From Gammaproteobacteria bacterium (GTDB lineage Bacteria; Pseudomonadota; Gammaproteobacteria; UBA12402): DNA of 7,951 bases. Under the pieces are notes generated by a model that saw nothing but the letters and a program-made list of their open reading frames with translations, ran no database searches and was not told the DNA's origin. The DNA lies in NCBI GenBank assembly GCA_028282395.1, contig JANQHY010000079.1, forward strand, positions 1 through 7,951, in the 5' to 3' direction. Shown in pieces: positions 1 to 7,551 of this stretch; positions within the stretch are counted from its first letter, which is position 1, and every line of letters starts with the position of its first letter. The translations under genes were made by a program, and so were the position numbers.

Positions 1-487
1 TTTGTGACTCGTCTTCAGCAAGATAACATTGCACCGTAATTAACTTCAATCTTACATCTGAATGCACCCCTATACGATATCCAGCTAGATCACGAAGCAA
101 TACAATCTCTGGTCTAGCTTGTGCTAGGAAGTCATCAATCTTTCCAAAACGCTTCGTTAATGCCCGCTCAAATTTTTTAAATAACATTTTCTTCATTTCG
201 TTAGAAGATAGAATGTCATAACACTTCTGCCAGGTCTCCTGTTGAATTGTTGGCAACCTTGAAATCGTTGAAGAATTTAATTCCATTGACAATCTTGCAT
301 ACGAGCCATCTGGTTGCAAGCAATGGGAGTGACAAAGCTCTTGAAAGTGCGATGACTCTGGCAAGTTATCTAGCATTTGATCATAGAAGTCCGCGTCAAA
401 AAACTGAGATGTCACAAAATAATCAAATGGCTTAGCTCTCATCTTGCTTTCTTCAAGATTCCTCAATAACGTTTCTTCAGTTTTCAT
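1..487 (-). CDS. 2-oxoglutarate/Fe(II)-dependent oxygenase-like protein, 5' part (cut by window edge)
   Basis: The frame is open from ATG at 487 to the window edge: 162 codons, no stop, so the C-terminal part is missing. The start is firm because AAGGAGGG lies 8 nt upstream. The N-terminus (KPFDYFVTSQFFDADFYDQM, residues 19-38, then LDNLPES) resembles the opening of prolyl-4-hydroxylase-like 2OG-Fe(II) oxygenases. Near the edge the stretch GYRIGVHSD followed by LKLITVQCYLAEDES (residues 136-161) fits the first strands of the double-stranded beta-helix. H142 and D144 are then the HxD iron ligands; the distal His and the 2OG-binding Arg would lie outside. Such enzymes hydroxylate or otherwise oxidise proteins or small molecules; no substrate can be deduced. 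The gene is A+T-rich and starts 232 nt beyond the 3' end of a tRNA-Phe relic, on the same strand. Family assignment rests on motif recall, not on a search. Confidence 0.72.
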   Translation of the reverse strand, partial: MKTEETLLRNLEESKMRAKPFDYFVTSQFFDADFYDQMLDNLPESSHFQELCHSHCLQPDGSYARLSMELNSSTISRLPTIQQETWQKCYDILSSNEMKKMLFKKFERALTKRFGKIDDFLAQARPEIVLLRDLAGYRIGVHSDVRLKLITVQCYLAEDESQ

Positions 488-495
488 ACACCCTA

Positions 496-503
496 CCCTC
501 CTT
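496..503 (-). promoter_or_regulatory. Strong Shine-Dalgarno for the oxygenase gene
   Basis: The minus strand reads AAGGAGGG, a near-perfect anti-16S match, 8 nt before ATG at 487. It is the best ribosome-binding site in the window. It fixes the start of the edge-truncated gene and argues that this gene is translated well. Confidence 0.8.
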
Positions 504-537
504 TTAACTGATAATTTAGATCTTAATACGCATTTTA

Positions 538-627
538 CTTTCTAATGGGCCTACAATCACCAATCCCACCTTCACTACGACAACGATCGGCATAGCAACA
601 GGCAAAACGATTATTATCAACGATGGC
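538..627 (-). other. Short Cys-rich open stretch, possible gene remnant
   Basis: Between TAG at 628-630 and TAA at 535-537 the minus strand reads 30 codons, including ACCYADRCRSEGGIGDCRP. There is no start codon and no ribosome-binding site. It contains four cysteines in a CC-x4-C-x8-C arrangement, and its base composition is less A+T-rich than its surroundings, which is why it stands out. It could be the worn C-terminal end of a gene or chance. I do not recognise a family. Confidence 0.15.
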
Positions 628-665
628 CTAATTAGAGAATATTTTTAATAATTTTCTCATCACTC

Positions 666-765
666 TTCGACATACAGTTGTCAAAACTCTGGGTACAATA
701 CCTAACCCTTTGAAAGTTTTGGTGATCAGAGGCAGAATCAAACTGCCGACACAAGGATTTTCAGT
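666..765. repeat. Left copy of 100-base direct repeat (tRNA-Phe 3' half plus flank)
   Basis: This aligns without gaps to 3337-3436 at an offset of 2671 bases. I count 20 mismatches in 100 by hand. The first 14 bases (TTCGACATACAGTT) and the last 18 (GACACAAGGATTTTCAGT) are identical. The repeat covers the tRNA-Phe 3' half and 54 bases beyond it. A weaker match (TTTCTCA at 653-659 against 3312-3318) extends it to the left if an 11-base tandem duplication in the right copy is allowed for. It can be read as an attachment-site-like duplication or as the remains of a duplicated tRNA locus. Confidence 0.85.
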
Positions 766-788
766 TTACTACTGACCTAATGATGACC
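720..788 (-). pseudogene. tRNA-Phe relic, 69 nt
   Basis: Read on the minus strand from 788, this resembles the intact tRNA-Phe at 3391-3466 but is 7 nt shorter. The loop CTGAAAA with the GAA anticodon, the variable region and an encoded CCA end are kept. The T-stem is GGCAG/CTGCC instead of CCCAG/CTGGG, so two pairs changed on both sides together. Five of seven acceptor pairs still form, including a covarying pair at position 3-70 and a G-T wobble at 2-71. The D-arm is shortened, the 5' side of the anticodon stem no longer pairs, and the invariant T-loop C56 is T. It should not give a working tRNA. The 5' half (766-788) aligns only loosely, so an end at about 765 is possible if this is just an attachment-site copy. 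Confidence 0.65.
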
Positions 789-812
789 ACTTTATTCTCA
801 GAATAATATTGA

Positions 813-1021
813 ATTTTCAAGTGGTTGTCAAACTTCAATTGCACATTTTTTGATTTTTGGGTGAATCACACTAATTCTGCACAACGGGTTATAATAATGT
901 AGGTGACTCGTTCCACAAATCGCCCACATGGATAATTACATTGCTGATAAGCAGTATATGGAGTATCGTGGCCCTTAATTTCAAAACTACCTCTTATTCT
1001 GGAAATTCACCACTTGAAAAT
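813..1021. repeat. 13-base inverted repeat with 183-base spacer
   Basis: ATTTTCAAGTGGT at 813-825 is the exact reverse complement of ACCACTTGAAAAT at 1009-1021. The arms do not extend further. The spacer contains a TATAAT box and no gene. The right arm touches the first TGGGTGT repeat just before the Fic gene. It could be a pair of protein-binding sites in a control region or the ends of a small decayed element; no target-site duplication is evident. Confidence 0.6.
890..895 (+). promoter_or_regulatory. Possible -10 box upstream of the Fic gene
   Basis: A consensus TATAAT lies 155 nt before the chosen Fic start. There is no convincing -35 element at 16-18 nt spacing (the bases at 867-872 read CACACT) and no extended -10 TG. 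In an A+T-rich gap such a hexamer can occur by chance, so this is only a candidate for a long-leader Fic transcript. Confidence 0.25.
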
Positions 1022-1049
1022 GGGTGTTTTTGGGTGTATAAATGGGTGT
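1021..1049 (+). repeat. Three direct TGGGTGT repeats abutting the Fic start
   Basis: TGGGTGT occurs at 1021-1027, 1031-1037 and 1043-1049, with periods of 10 and 12 bases, close to one helical turn. A related TGGGTGA lies at 858-864. The last repeat ends directly at ATG 1050, where a ribosome-binding site would be. Two readings are possible: operator sites for the winged helix of the Fic protein, or arm-type integrase sites left from an element end. The sequence alone does not decide. Confidence 0.6.
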
Positions 1050-2099
1050 ATGATTAAAACTGAGACTCTACATATTACTCAAGAAATCCTAGGGTTCATT
1101 GCTGAAATCGATGAATTCAAAGGAGCTTGGCGTGCTTTAGGAACACTCGCACCAGAGCGTTTAAATGCTTTACGCCATGTTGCAACTATTGAAAGTATTG
1201 GATCTTCAACACGCATTGAAGGCAGTAATCTTTCTGATAGAGATATAGAAAAGTTGTTGTCTAATTTACAAATTAGCCATTTTGAAACTCGTGATGAGCA
1301 AGAGGTAGCCGGATATGCTGAGGTAATGGAGTTGGTGTTTAGCTCATGGGAAGCTATTAATCTAACTGAAAACCATATTCAGCAGCTCCACCGCGACCTA
1401 CTCAAATACAGTGAAAAAGACACGCGCCACCGTGGAAAATATAAAACATCCCCAAATAATGTGGCTGCTTTTAATGAAGCTGGCAAGCAAGTAGGAATTG
1501 TATTCGAAACGGCCACCCCTTTTGATACGCCGGCATTAATGCACGACATTACTCTCTGGACAAATGAAGCTCTGGAAAAGAAGCTATTGCACCCTCTTCT
1601 AGTGATTGGCATATTCGTTGTGTTTTTTTTAGCGATCCATCCGTTTCAAGATGGTAATGGTCGATTGAGCCGAGTTATCACGACATTACTTCTACTTCGT
1701 GCTGGTTATGCCTATGTGCCTTATAGCTCTTTAGAGAGCATCATCGAAAAAAGTAAGGAAGGCTACTATTTAGCCTTGCGACAGACACAAAGTACCATCC
1801 GCACAGAAACACCTGATTGGCAACCCTGGATGATTTATTTTCTACGGATTTTACTCAATCAAGGCCAGAATCTTGCCAAAAAAGTTGAGCGAGAGAAAAT
1901 AATCTTGTCGAGCCTACCTGAATTATCTTTAAAAATTCTGGATCATGCGCGACAACACGGACGAGTAACAATGGCGGATATGATCAAAATAACTGGAATA
2001 AGCCGTAATACTTTAAAGGAACACTTCAGAGCATTACTTGAAAAAAACTATTTGACACTACACGGTAAAGGTCGTGGAAGTTGGTATCAATTGTCATGA
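1050..2099 (+). CDS. Fic-domain protein adenylyltransferase with inhibitory motif and C-terminal winged helix
   Basis: The product is 349 aa from ATG 1050. Fic enzymes transfer AMP (sometimes other nucleotide parts) from ATP to hydroxyl side chains of target proteins. The catalytic motif HPFQDGNGRLSR (197-208) is complete, with catalytic His197 and phosphate-binding residues present. RHRGKYKTSPNNV (127-139) forms the target-docking flap region. STRIEG (53-58) matches the (S/T)xxxE(G/N) inhibitory motif on an N-terminal helix, whose Glu blocks productive ATP binding, so the enzyme is probably self-inhibited until triggered. Residues about 290-349 look like a winged helix-turn-helix, suggesting DNA binding or autoregulation. 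The frame also opens at TTG 1014 and ATG 1020, but those extra residues merely translate the TGGGTGT repeats; no start has a good ribosome-binding site. It stands alone between two minus-strand enzyme genes. Role could be toxin, regulator or defence; undecided. Confidence 0.93.
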   Translation: MIKTETLHITQEILGFIAEIDEFKGAWRALGTLAPERLNALRHVATIESIGSSTRIEGSNLSDRDIEKLLSNLQISHFETRDEQEVAGYAEVMELVFSSWEAINLTENHIQQLHRDLLKYSEKDTRHRGKYKTSPNNVAAFNEAGKQVGIVFETATPFDTPALMHDITLWTNEALEKKLLHPLLVIGIFVVFFLAIHPFQDGNGRLSRVITTLLLLRAGYAYVPYSSLESIIEKSKEGYYLALRQTQSTIRTETPDWQPWMIYFLRILLNQGQNLAKKVEREKIILSSLPELSLKILDHARQHGRVTMADMIKITGISRNTLKEHFRALLEKNYLTLHGKGRGSWYQLS

Positions 2100-2226
2100 T
2101 ATTGAATAAAAAATATGAAAAAGATGTTGTTCGCTCAACTTTCTAAAGTAGATATTCAAATAAGGAGTAGCTTATACCTAAATGCAAAGCCCTGGATGGT
2201 TTATTTAAGTCATTGACCAAGTCAGT

Positions 2227-2243
2227 TCACTGTTAACCAGTGA
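2227..2243. repeat. Small hairpin overlapping a direct repeat
   Basis: TCACTG (2227-2232) and CAGTGA (2238-2243) form a perfect 6-base stem around TTAAC. The octamer ACTGTTAA occurs at 2229-2236 and again at 2243-2250, a 14-base period. It could be a binding site; no T-run follows, so it is not a typical terminator. Confidence 0.35.
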
Positions 2244-2305
2244 CTGTTAAACAATTGAAGAAATTATCTACTATCAGGGAAAGAGCAGAGTGAGGTGTGA
2301 TCAAG

Positions 2306-2319
2306 GCAGTATTCACTGC
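2306..2319. repeat. Small perfect hairpin
   Basis: GCAGT (2306-2310) and ACTGC (2315-2319) pair around the 4-base loop ATTC. The stem is short and not followed by a T-run; function is unknown and chance is possible. Confidence 0.25.
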
Positions 2320-2386
2320 AACCATTGCTTATATGACCGATGATAACTTTCACTCAGCAACTAAATTTCGTAATAGCCTACAATCA

Positions 2387-2415
2387 GCGTATAAAATTAA
2401 CATCTTGCTATACGC
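2387..2415. repeat. Inverted repeat downstream of the methyltransferase gene
   Basis: GCGTATA (2387-2393) and TATACGC (2409-2415) form a perfect 7-base stem with a 15-base loop. It lies about 24-52 bases past the methyltransferase stop. Neither strand shows a T-run right after the stem. It might stabilise the 3' end of the methyltransferase mRNA, but it is not a canonical terminator. Confidence 0.35.
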
Positions 2416-2438
2416 ATCCAGAGCTAATCCTAAATTAT

Positions 2439-3158
2439 TTAGTTATCACTCACGTTTCTTTGGGCACAAATAAACCCAATACTTGGAGATAAGAATCTGG
2501 GAATTATTTGAAAAGGACTAGTGGTGATTTCATTAATAAGCAAACTTTGACGAATGGTCTGTGCTAGCCAGCGCCAATCAAAACCTATATGTGCAGTTGT
2601 ATGCAGGGGTATTTTATCTAAATTGCATAGTGTTGCATTCCAGGTTTCACGCCAAGTGTACTCTCGATACCGATTGTAGCCCATTAGTAGAGAACCAATA
2701 TTTTTGATTAATATAGCCGGTCCTATTTCATTAGGCACCGTGCAATAGAAATATTTTACCTTAAAATCGGCAATAGATTTAATGATATCCGGCACCAATA
2801 GTTCAGGTATATGCTCCAATGACTCTAAGGCAAGTACTACATCGGCATCTTTAAACAAGAAAAAATTATCTTCAATTGCCTCATTAATGATCTTAAAATT
2901 TTCATATTGGCCATAGCGTTGCTCAGCCACCATAGAAAAGTTTTGATCCAGATCAACGCCAACATAATTAATAGAGTACCGCGAATTAAGAATAGGAAAT
3001 GATTTCCCAGGCCCGCATCCAATATCAATAACTTTAATTGGCCTGTTGTCTATTTGTTTAGAGACTTCATCAAATAATCTCACTAAATTTTTATAGCGTG
3101 TTCTATGCAAAAATTTAGTAATTAAATTAAAATCTTGAATTTTTTCATAATTAGTCAT
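2439..3158 (-). CDS. Class I SAM-dependent methyltransferase, substrate unknown
   Basis: The product is 239 aa. It has the Rossmann-fold signature of class I methyltransferases: motif I VIDIGCGPGKS (43-53) binds S-adenosylmethionine, the acidic end of strand 2 is GVDLD (67-71), ALESLEHIPEL (110-120) fits the strand-4/motif-IV region, and CTVPNEIG (139-146) the following strand. The C-terminal part (about 150-215, with REYTWRETWN and HTTAHIGFDWRWL) is a substrate-side region I cannot tie to a known class. The length is usual for stand-alone small-molecule or glycan methyltransferases of the Methyltransf_11/25 type. There is no signal peptide or membrane segment, so it is cytosolic. ATG 3158 has only a weak GGGT upstream. 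The gene is clearly A+T-rich and sits 232 nt beyond tRNA-Phe on the same strand, in the suspected accretion segment; it could read through from the tRNA promoter. Confidence 0.9.
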   Translation of the reverse strand: MTNYEKIQDFNLITKFLHRTRYKNLVRLFDEVSKQIDNRPIKVIDIGCGPGKSFPILNSRYSINYVGVDLDQNFSMVAEQRYGQYENFKIINEAIEDNFFLFKDADVVLALESLEHIPELLVPDIIKSIADFKVKYFYCTVPNEIGPAILIKNIGSLLMGYNRYREYTWRETWNATLCNLDKIPLHTTAHIGFDWRWLAQTIRQSLLINEITTSPFQIIPRFLSPSIGFICAQRNVSDN

Positions 3159-3325
3159 TTTTACCCAATAATCCTATACCTAAGTTATAGGCATGAGATA
3201 CCTAATATTGCTCAACATCCAATTCTTAAGATAGATACTCCATGTTCACTAAAATCGAACCTCAAAAGCGATTGCAAGAAACTGCCATGCAAACACTTCT
3301 CTCTATAATACTTTCTCAGCGATTC

Positions 3326-3336
3326 TTCGACATATA

Positions 3337-3345
<9 letters not shown>
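3326..3345. repeat. Tandem TTCGACATA pair
   Basis: TTCGACATA occurs at 3326-3334 and 3337-3345, an 11-base period. The left copy of the long direct repeat has only one such unit (666-674), so the second unit here is either a local duplication or was lost on the left. Paired sites spaced by a helical turn could be recombinase- or regulator-binding sites; this is speculative. Confidence 0.5.
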
Positions 3346-3466
<121 letters not shown>

Positions 3467-3479
3467 AGTCAGGTTACTG

Positions 3480-3507
3480 ATATTAAAAGATATGGGCGTC
3501 AAGTCAA
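3480..3507 (-). promoter_or_regulatory. Promoter of tRNA-Phe
   Basis: On the minus strand TTGACT (3507-3502) serves as the -35 box and TAATAT (3485-3480) as the -10 box, with a 16-base spacer. The -10 box ends 13 nt before the mature tRNA 5' end, leaving a short leader for RNase P to remove. TTGACT matches five of six consensus bases and TAATAT four of six. Confidence 0.6.
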
Positions 3508-3595
3508 GTATTTCATGACATTAACCTCAATATTTATCACAATAGGACTGAAAAGTGTTCACTGCTTAGGTATGATTAGGGTGTAAGCAATAACT

Positions 3596-3602
3596 AGAAG
3601 GA
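3596..3602 (+). promoter_or_regulatory. Shine-Dalgarno deciding the MFS transporter start
   Basis: AGAAGGA lies 7 nt before ATG 3610. A TTG codon directly before that ATG would be only 4 nt from the site, so ATG 3610 is the better start. Confidence 0.75.
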
Positions 3603-3609
3603 TAGTTTG

Positions 3610-4884
3610 ATGTCGGTCAATAACAGCCAAACCCATGCAACGCCGTTCCAAATCTTCTGCTGGTGCCTATTTGATTGGGGCCACTCCGCTTTTCCGATCA
3701 TCATGACCACTTTTATCTTCAGTAACTACTTTATCCGCTCGGTTGCCCACTCAATCACTTTCGGGACTGTCTGCTGGGCCTGGACGATTGCTCTAGCTGG
3801 GGTGCTGATCGCCATTTTATCGCCGCTGGTCGGCGCCATCGGCGACTTTGCTGGGCGCAGCAAGCCATGGCTATTTGCCATGACGACACTGTGCGTTAGC
3901 GCCTCTGCCCTCCTCTGGTTCACTCAACCCAACAGTGGCTGGTTGATCTGGGCAATTGTATTTATTGTTATTGCCAACATCGGGTATGAGCTGGCACAGA
4001 TCTTTTATAACACCATCATGGTACATATTGCACCACAACATAAGCTTGGCCGCATCTCCGGCTGGGGTTGGGGCTTAGGCTATGTTGGCGGCCTAATCTG
4101 CTTAGGAGTTGCGCTAATTTGTGTACACTTACTTCCTGATCATAATCTAATCAATGTTCGCAGTACTAGTTTACTAACGGCAATCTGGTTTGCCCTCTTT
4201 GCCGTACCGCTTTTTATTTTCACCCCTGATCGCGTCACTATCAAGCTCCCGATCAGACAAGCCTGTCGTCGTGGTTTAACAGAACTGTGGCAAACACTAC
4301 TAACAGCTCGTCAACACAAAGGCTTAATACTATTTCTAATTGCCCACTTATTGTACATTGATGGCCTCAATACCCTTTTCACGGTTGGTGGAACATTTGC
4401 CGGTGGCACCTTTCATATGTCATTCTCGAAAATTTTAATTTTTGCCATTACTCTCAATGCCTCTGCCGGTATTGGTGCTGCTCTGTTTGCTTGGGTTGAT
4501 GATCTATTAGGTGCCAAACTCACCATTACGATATCGCTAATCGGTTTGATTATTACCGGCACCGGGATGCTCTTAACCCATTCACTCGCATGGTTCTGGT
4601 CATTTGGTCTAATCCTTGGCCTTTTTGTCGGCCCAACACAAGCGGCAAGTCGCAGCTATATGGCACGCATCGCCCCAGCAGAACTATTAACACAGATGTT
4701 TGGCCTATATAATTTCTCCGGCCGCATCTCTAGTTTTATCGGCCCATTTCTATTTGGTTTATTGACAGAGTTATTTCAGAGTCAACGCGCCGGTATGACC
4801 AGCATTCTGATTATGATTATTCCTGGTTTGCTACTGTTACTGTTTGTTCCTAACGTTAAACATCGTAGACAACCAATCCAATAA
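3610..4884 (+). CDS. MFS transporter of the UMF1 / Atg22-like family
   Basis: The product is a 424-aa inner-membrane protein with about 12 hydrophobic segments and no cleavable signal. Several marks point to the UMF1/Atg22-like branch of the major facilitator superfamily: FDWGHSAFP near the N-terminus (21-29), the loop 2-3 signature SPLVGAIGDFAGRSKPW (71-87), LYIDGLNTLF (248-257) opening the second half, GPTQAASRSYMARIAP (341-356) and GRISSFIGP (371-379). Yeast Atg22 exports amino acids from the vacuole; bacterial members have no agreed substrate, so none is assigned. Length is usual for the family. The gene is monocistronic here: it diverges from tRNA-Phe and converges on ligA, with only six bases between the two stop codons. 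Codon use and composition are like the housekeeping side of the window. Confidence 0.9.
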   Translation: MSVNNSQTHATPFQIFCWCLFDWGHSAFPIIMTTFIFSNYFIRSVAHSITFGTVCWAWTIALAGVLIAILSPLVGAIGDFAGRSKPWLFAMTTLCVSASALLWFTQPNSGWLIWAIVFIVIANIGYELAQIFYNTIMVHIAPQHKLGRISGWGWGLGYVGGLICLGVALICVHLLPDHNLINVRSTSLLTAIWFALFAVPLFIFTPDRVTIKLPIRQACRRGLTELWQTLLTARQHKGLILFLIAHLLYIDGLNTLFTVGGTFAGGTFHMSFSKILIFAITLNASAGIGAALFAWVDDLLGAKLTITISLIGLIITGTGMLLTHSLAWFWSFGLILGLFVGPTQAASRSYMARIAPAELLTQMFGLYNFSGRISSFIGPFLFGLLTELFQSQRAGMTSILIMIIPGLLLLLFVPNVKHRRQPIQ

Positions 4885-4890
4885 GCAAAT

Positions 4891-6951
<2,061 letters not shown>

Positions 6952-7470
6952 TTAATCAGTGTCGTGATTCGCTATTGCTTGGAGGTAGATCTCAACTATC
7001 TCACCTGAGAAACAGCAGAAAATAACTTTTTCTGGACTCTGCTCTGCAGCAAGAAAACGACTCACCTCACTAATAGCAATCTCTGCAGCTAACGGTAAAG
7101 GAAATCCATACACACCGCAACTAATTGCAGGAAAAGCGACCGTATTTATCTGATAGGTTCTGGCTAAACGTAAACTGTGATGATAACAGGCACGTAGCTG
7201 CTCCTGTTCATTAGCATGACCACCCTGCCATACTGGACCAACGGTATGAATAATATAATTAGCTGGCAAATTATAGCCTAATGTAATTTTTGCCTCACCG
7301 GTATCACAACCATGCAACTGACGACACGCCTGTAACAGTTCCGCCCCCGCTGCACGATGAATAGCACCATCAACACCACCACCGCCGAGCAGTGAATTAT
7401 TCGCAGCATTGACAACTGCATCGACATCTAAGCGGGTAATATCTCCCTGAATCACTTCCATGCGTTTCAT
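6952..7470 (-). CDS. ymdB: YmdB-like macrodomain protein, O-acetyl-ADP-ribose deacetylase
   Basis: The product is 172 aa, essentially one macrodomain; E. coli YmdB has 177 residues and the same motif order. Such enzymes hydrolyse O-acetyl-ADP-ribose, a sirtuin by-product, and can remove ADP-ribose from acidic residues. Visible motifs are GDIT with Asp10 contacting adenine, NAAN (21-24), GGGGVDGAIHRAAG (29-42) and AISCGVYGFP (115-124). Asn24 and Asp34 match the catalytic Asn25 and Asp35 of E. coli YmdB, so it should be active. The protein is cytosolic. ATG 7470 has AGGA 9 nt upstream. The stop TAA is followed at once by ATG 6951, and the ligA ribosome-binding site lies 12 nt further on, so the two genes are probably co-transcribed. 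In E. coli YmdB also modulates RNase III; whether this holds here is unknown. Confidence 0.93.
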   Translation of the reverse strand: MKRMEVIQGDITRLDVDAVVNAANNSLLGGGGVDGAIHRAAGAELLQACRQLHGCDTGEAKITLGYNLPANYIIHTVGPVWQGGHANEQEQLRACYHHSLRLARTYQINTVAFPAISCGVYGFPLPLAAEIAISEVSRFLAAEQSPEKVIFCCFSGEIVEIYLQAIANHDTD

Positions 7471-7486
7471 TTTCTTCAGTCCTATT

Positions 7487-7543
7487 CCTCTCTCTCCCCA
7501 AACCTGCTTGCCAAAGAAGGCGGCAGAGAGGTCAGAGGAGAGG
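7487..7543. repeat. Polypyrimidine/polypurine inverted repeat between glutamate dehydrogenase and macrodomain genes
   Basis: CCTCTCT (7487-7493) pairs perfectly with AGAGAGG (7525-7531). A second GGAGAGG block (7537-7543) offers an alternative partner for the C/T-rich arm. Inside, TGCC (7509-7512) can pair with GGCA (7522-7525). The G/A against C/T bias of the arms resembles short dispersed palindromes found between bacterial genes. It could tune readthrough from glutamate dehydrogenase into the macrodomain-ligA unit. It is not a standard intrinsic terminator: no T-run follows on the minus strand. Confidence 0.5.
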
Positions 7544-7551
7544 CTTTTCCT

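Larger units (their letters stand above)
488..1049. other. 562-base stretch without a recognisable protein gene
   Basis: This interval separates the divergent oxygenase and Fic genes. It holds the oxygenase ribosome-binding site, a short Cys-rich open stretch (538-627, minus), the left copy of a 100-base direct repeat (666-765), a tRNA-Phe relic (720-788), one arm of a 13-base inverted repeat (813-825), a TATAAT box (890-895) and three TGGGTGT repeats (1021-1049). A 16-codon frame at 928-978 (MDNYIADKQYMEYRGP) has no ribosome-binding site and is not called. Density of relics and repeats suggests a recombination-worn boundary rather than a simple promoter region. Confidence 0.7.
2100..2438. 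other. 339-base gap between convergent Fic and methyltransferase genes
   Basis: The two flanking genes converge here. I see no supported gene. A 33-codon frame (2115-2216) and a 46-codon frame (2333-2473, running into the methyltransferase antisense) lack ribosome-binding sites. Three short hairpins lie at 2227-2243, 2306-2319 and 2387-2415. A 31-base patch at 2176-2206 resembles a piece of the Fic gene. No hairpin followed by a T-run is visible, so no intrinsic terminator is called. Confidence 0.6.

Noticed and set aside
247..435. 62-codon plus-strand frame
   Set aside because: It lies antisense within the oxygenase gene, has no ribosome-binding site and no family resemblance.
928..978. 16-codon frame in the Fic leader (MDNYIADKQYMEYRGP)
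   Set aside because: No ribosome-binding site and no attenuation-type hairpins around it.
1014..1049. Upstream TTG/ATG extension of the Fic frame
   Set aside because: The added residues translate the TGGGTGT repeats and do not look like protein; a weak GGAA before TTG 1014 leaves some doubt.
2115..2216. 33-codon plus-strand frame after the Fic gene
   Set aside because: No ribosome-binding site; its only interest is the short Fic-like patch reported separately.
2333..2473. 46-codon plus-strand frame beginning MTDDNFHSATKF
   Set aside because: No ribosome-binding site, and its end runs antisense into the methyltransferase gene.
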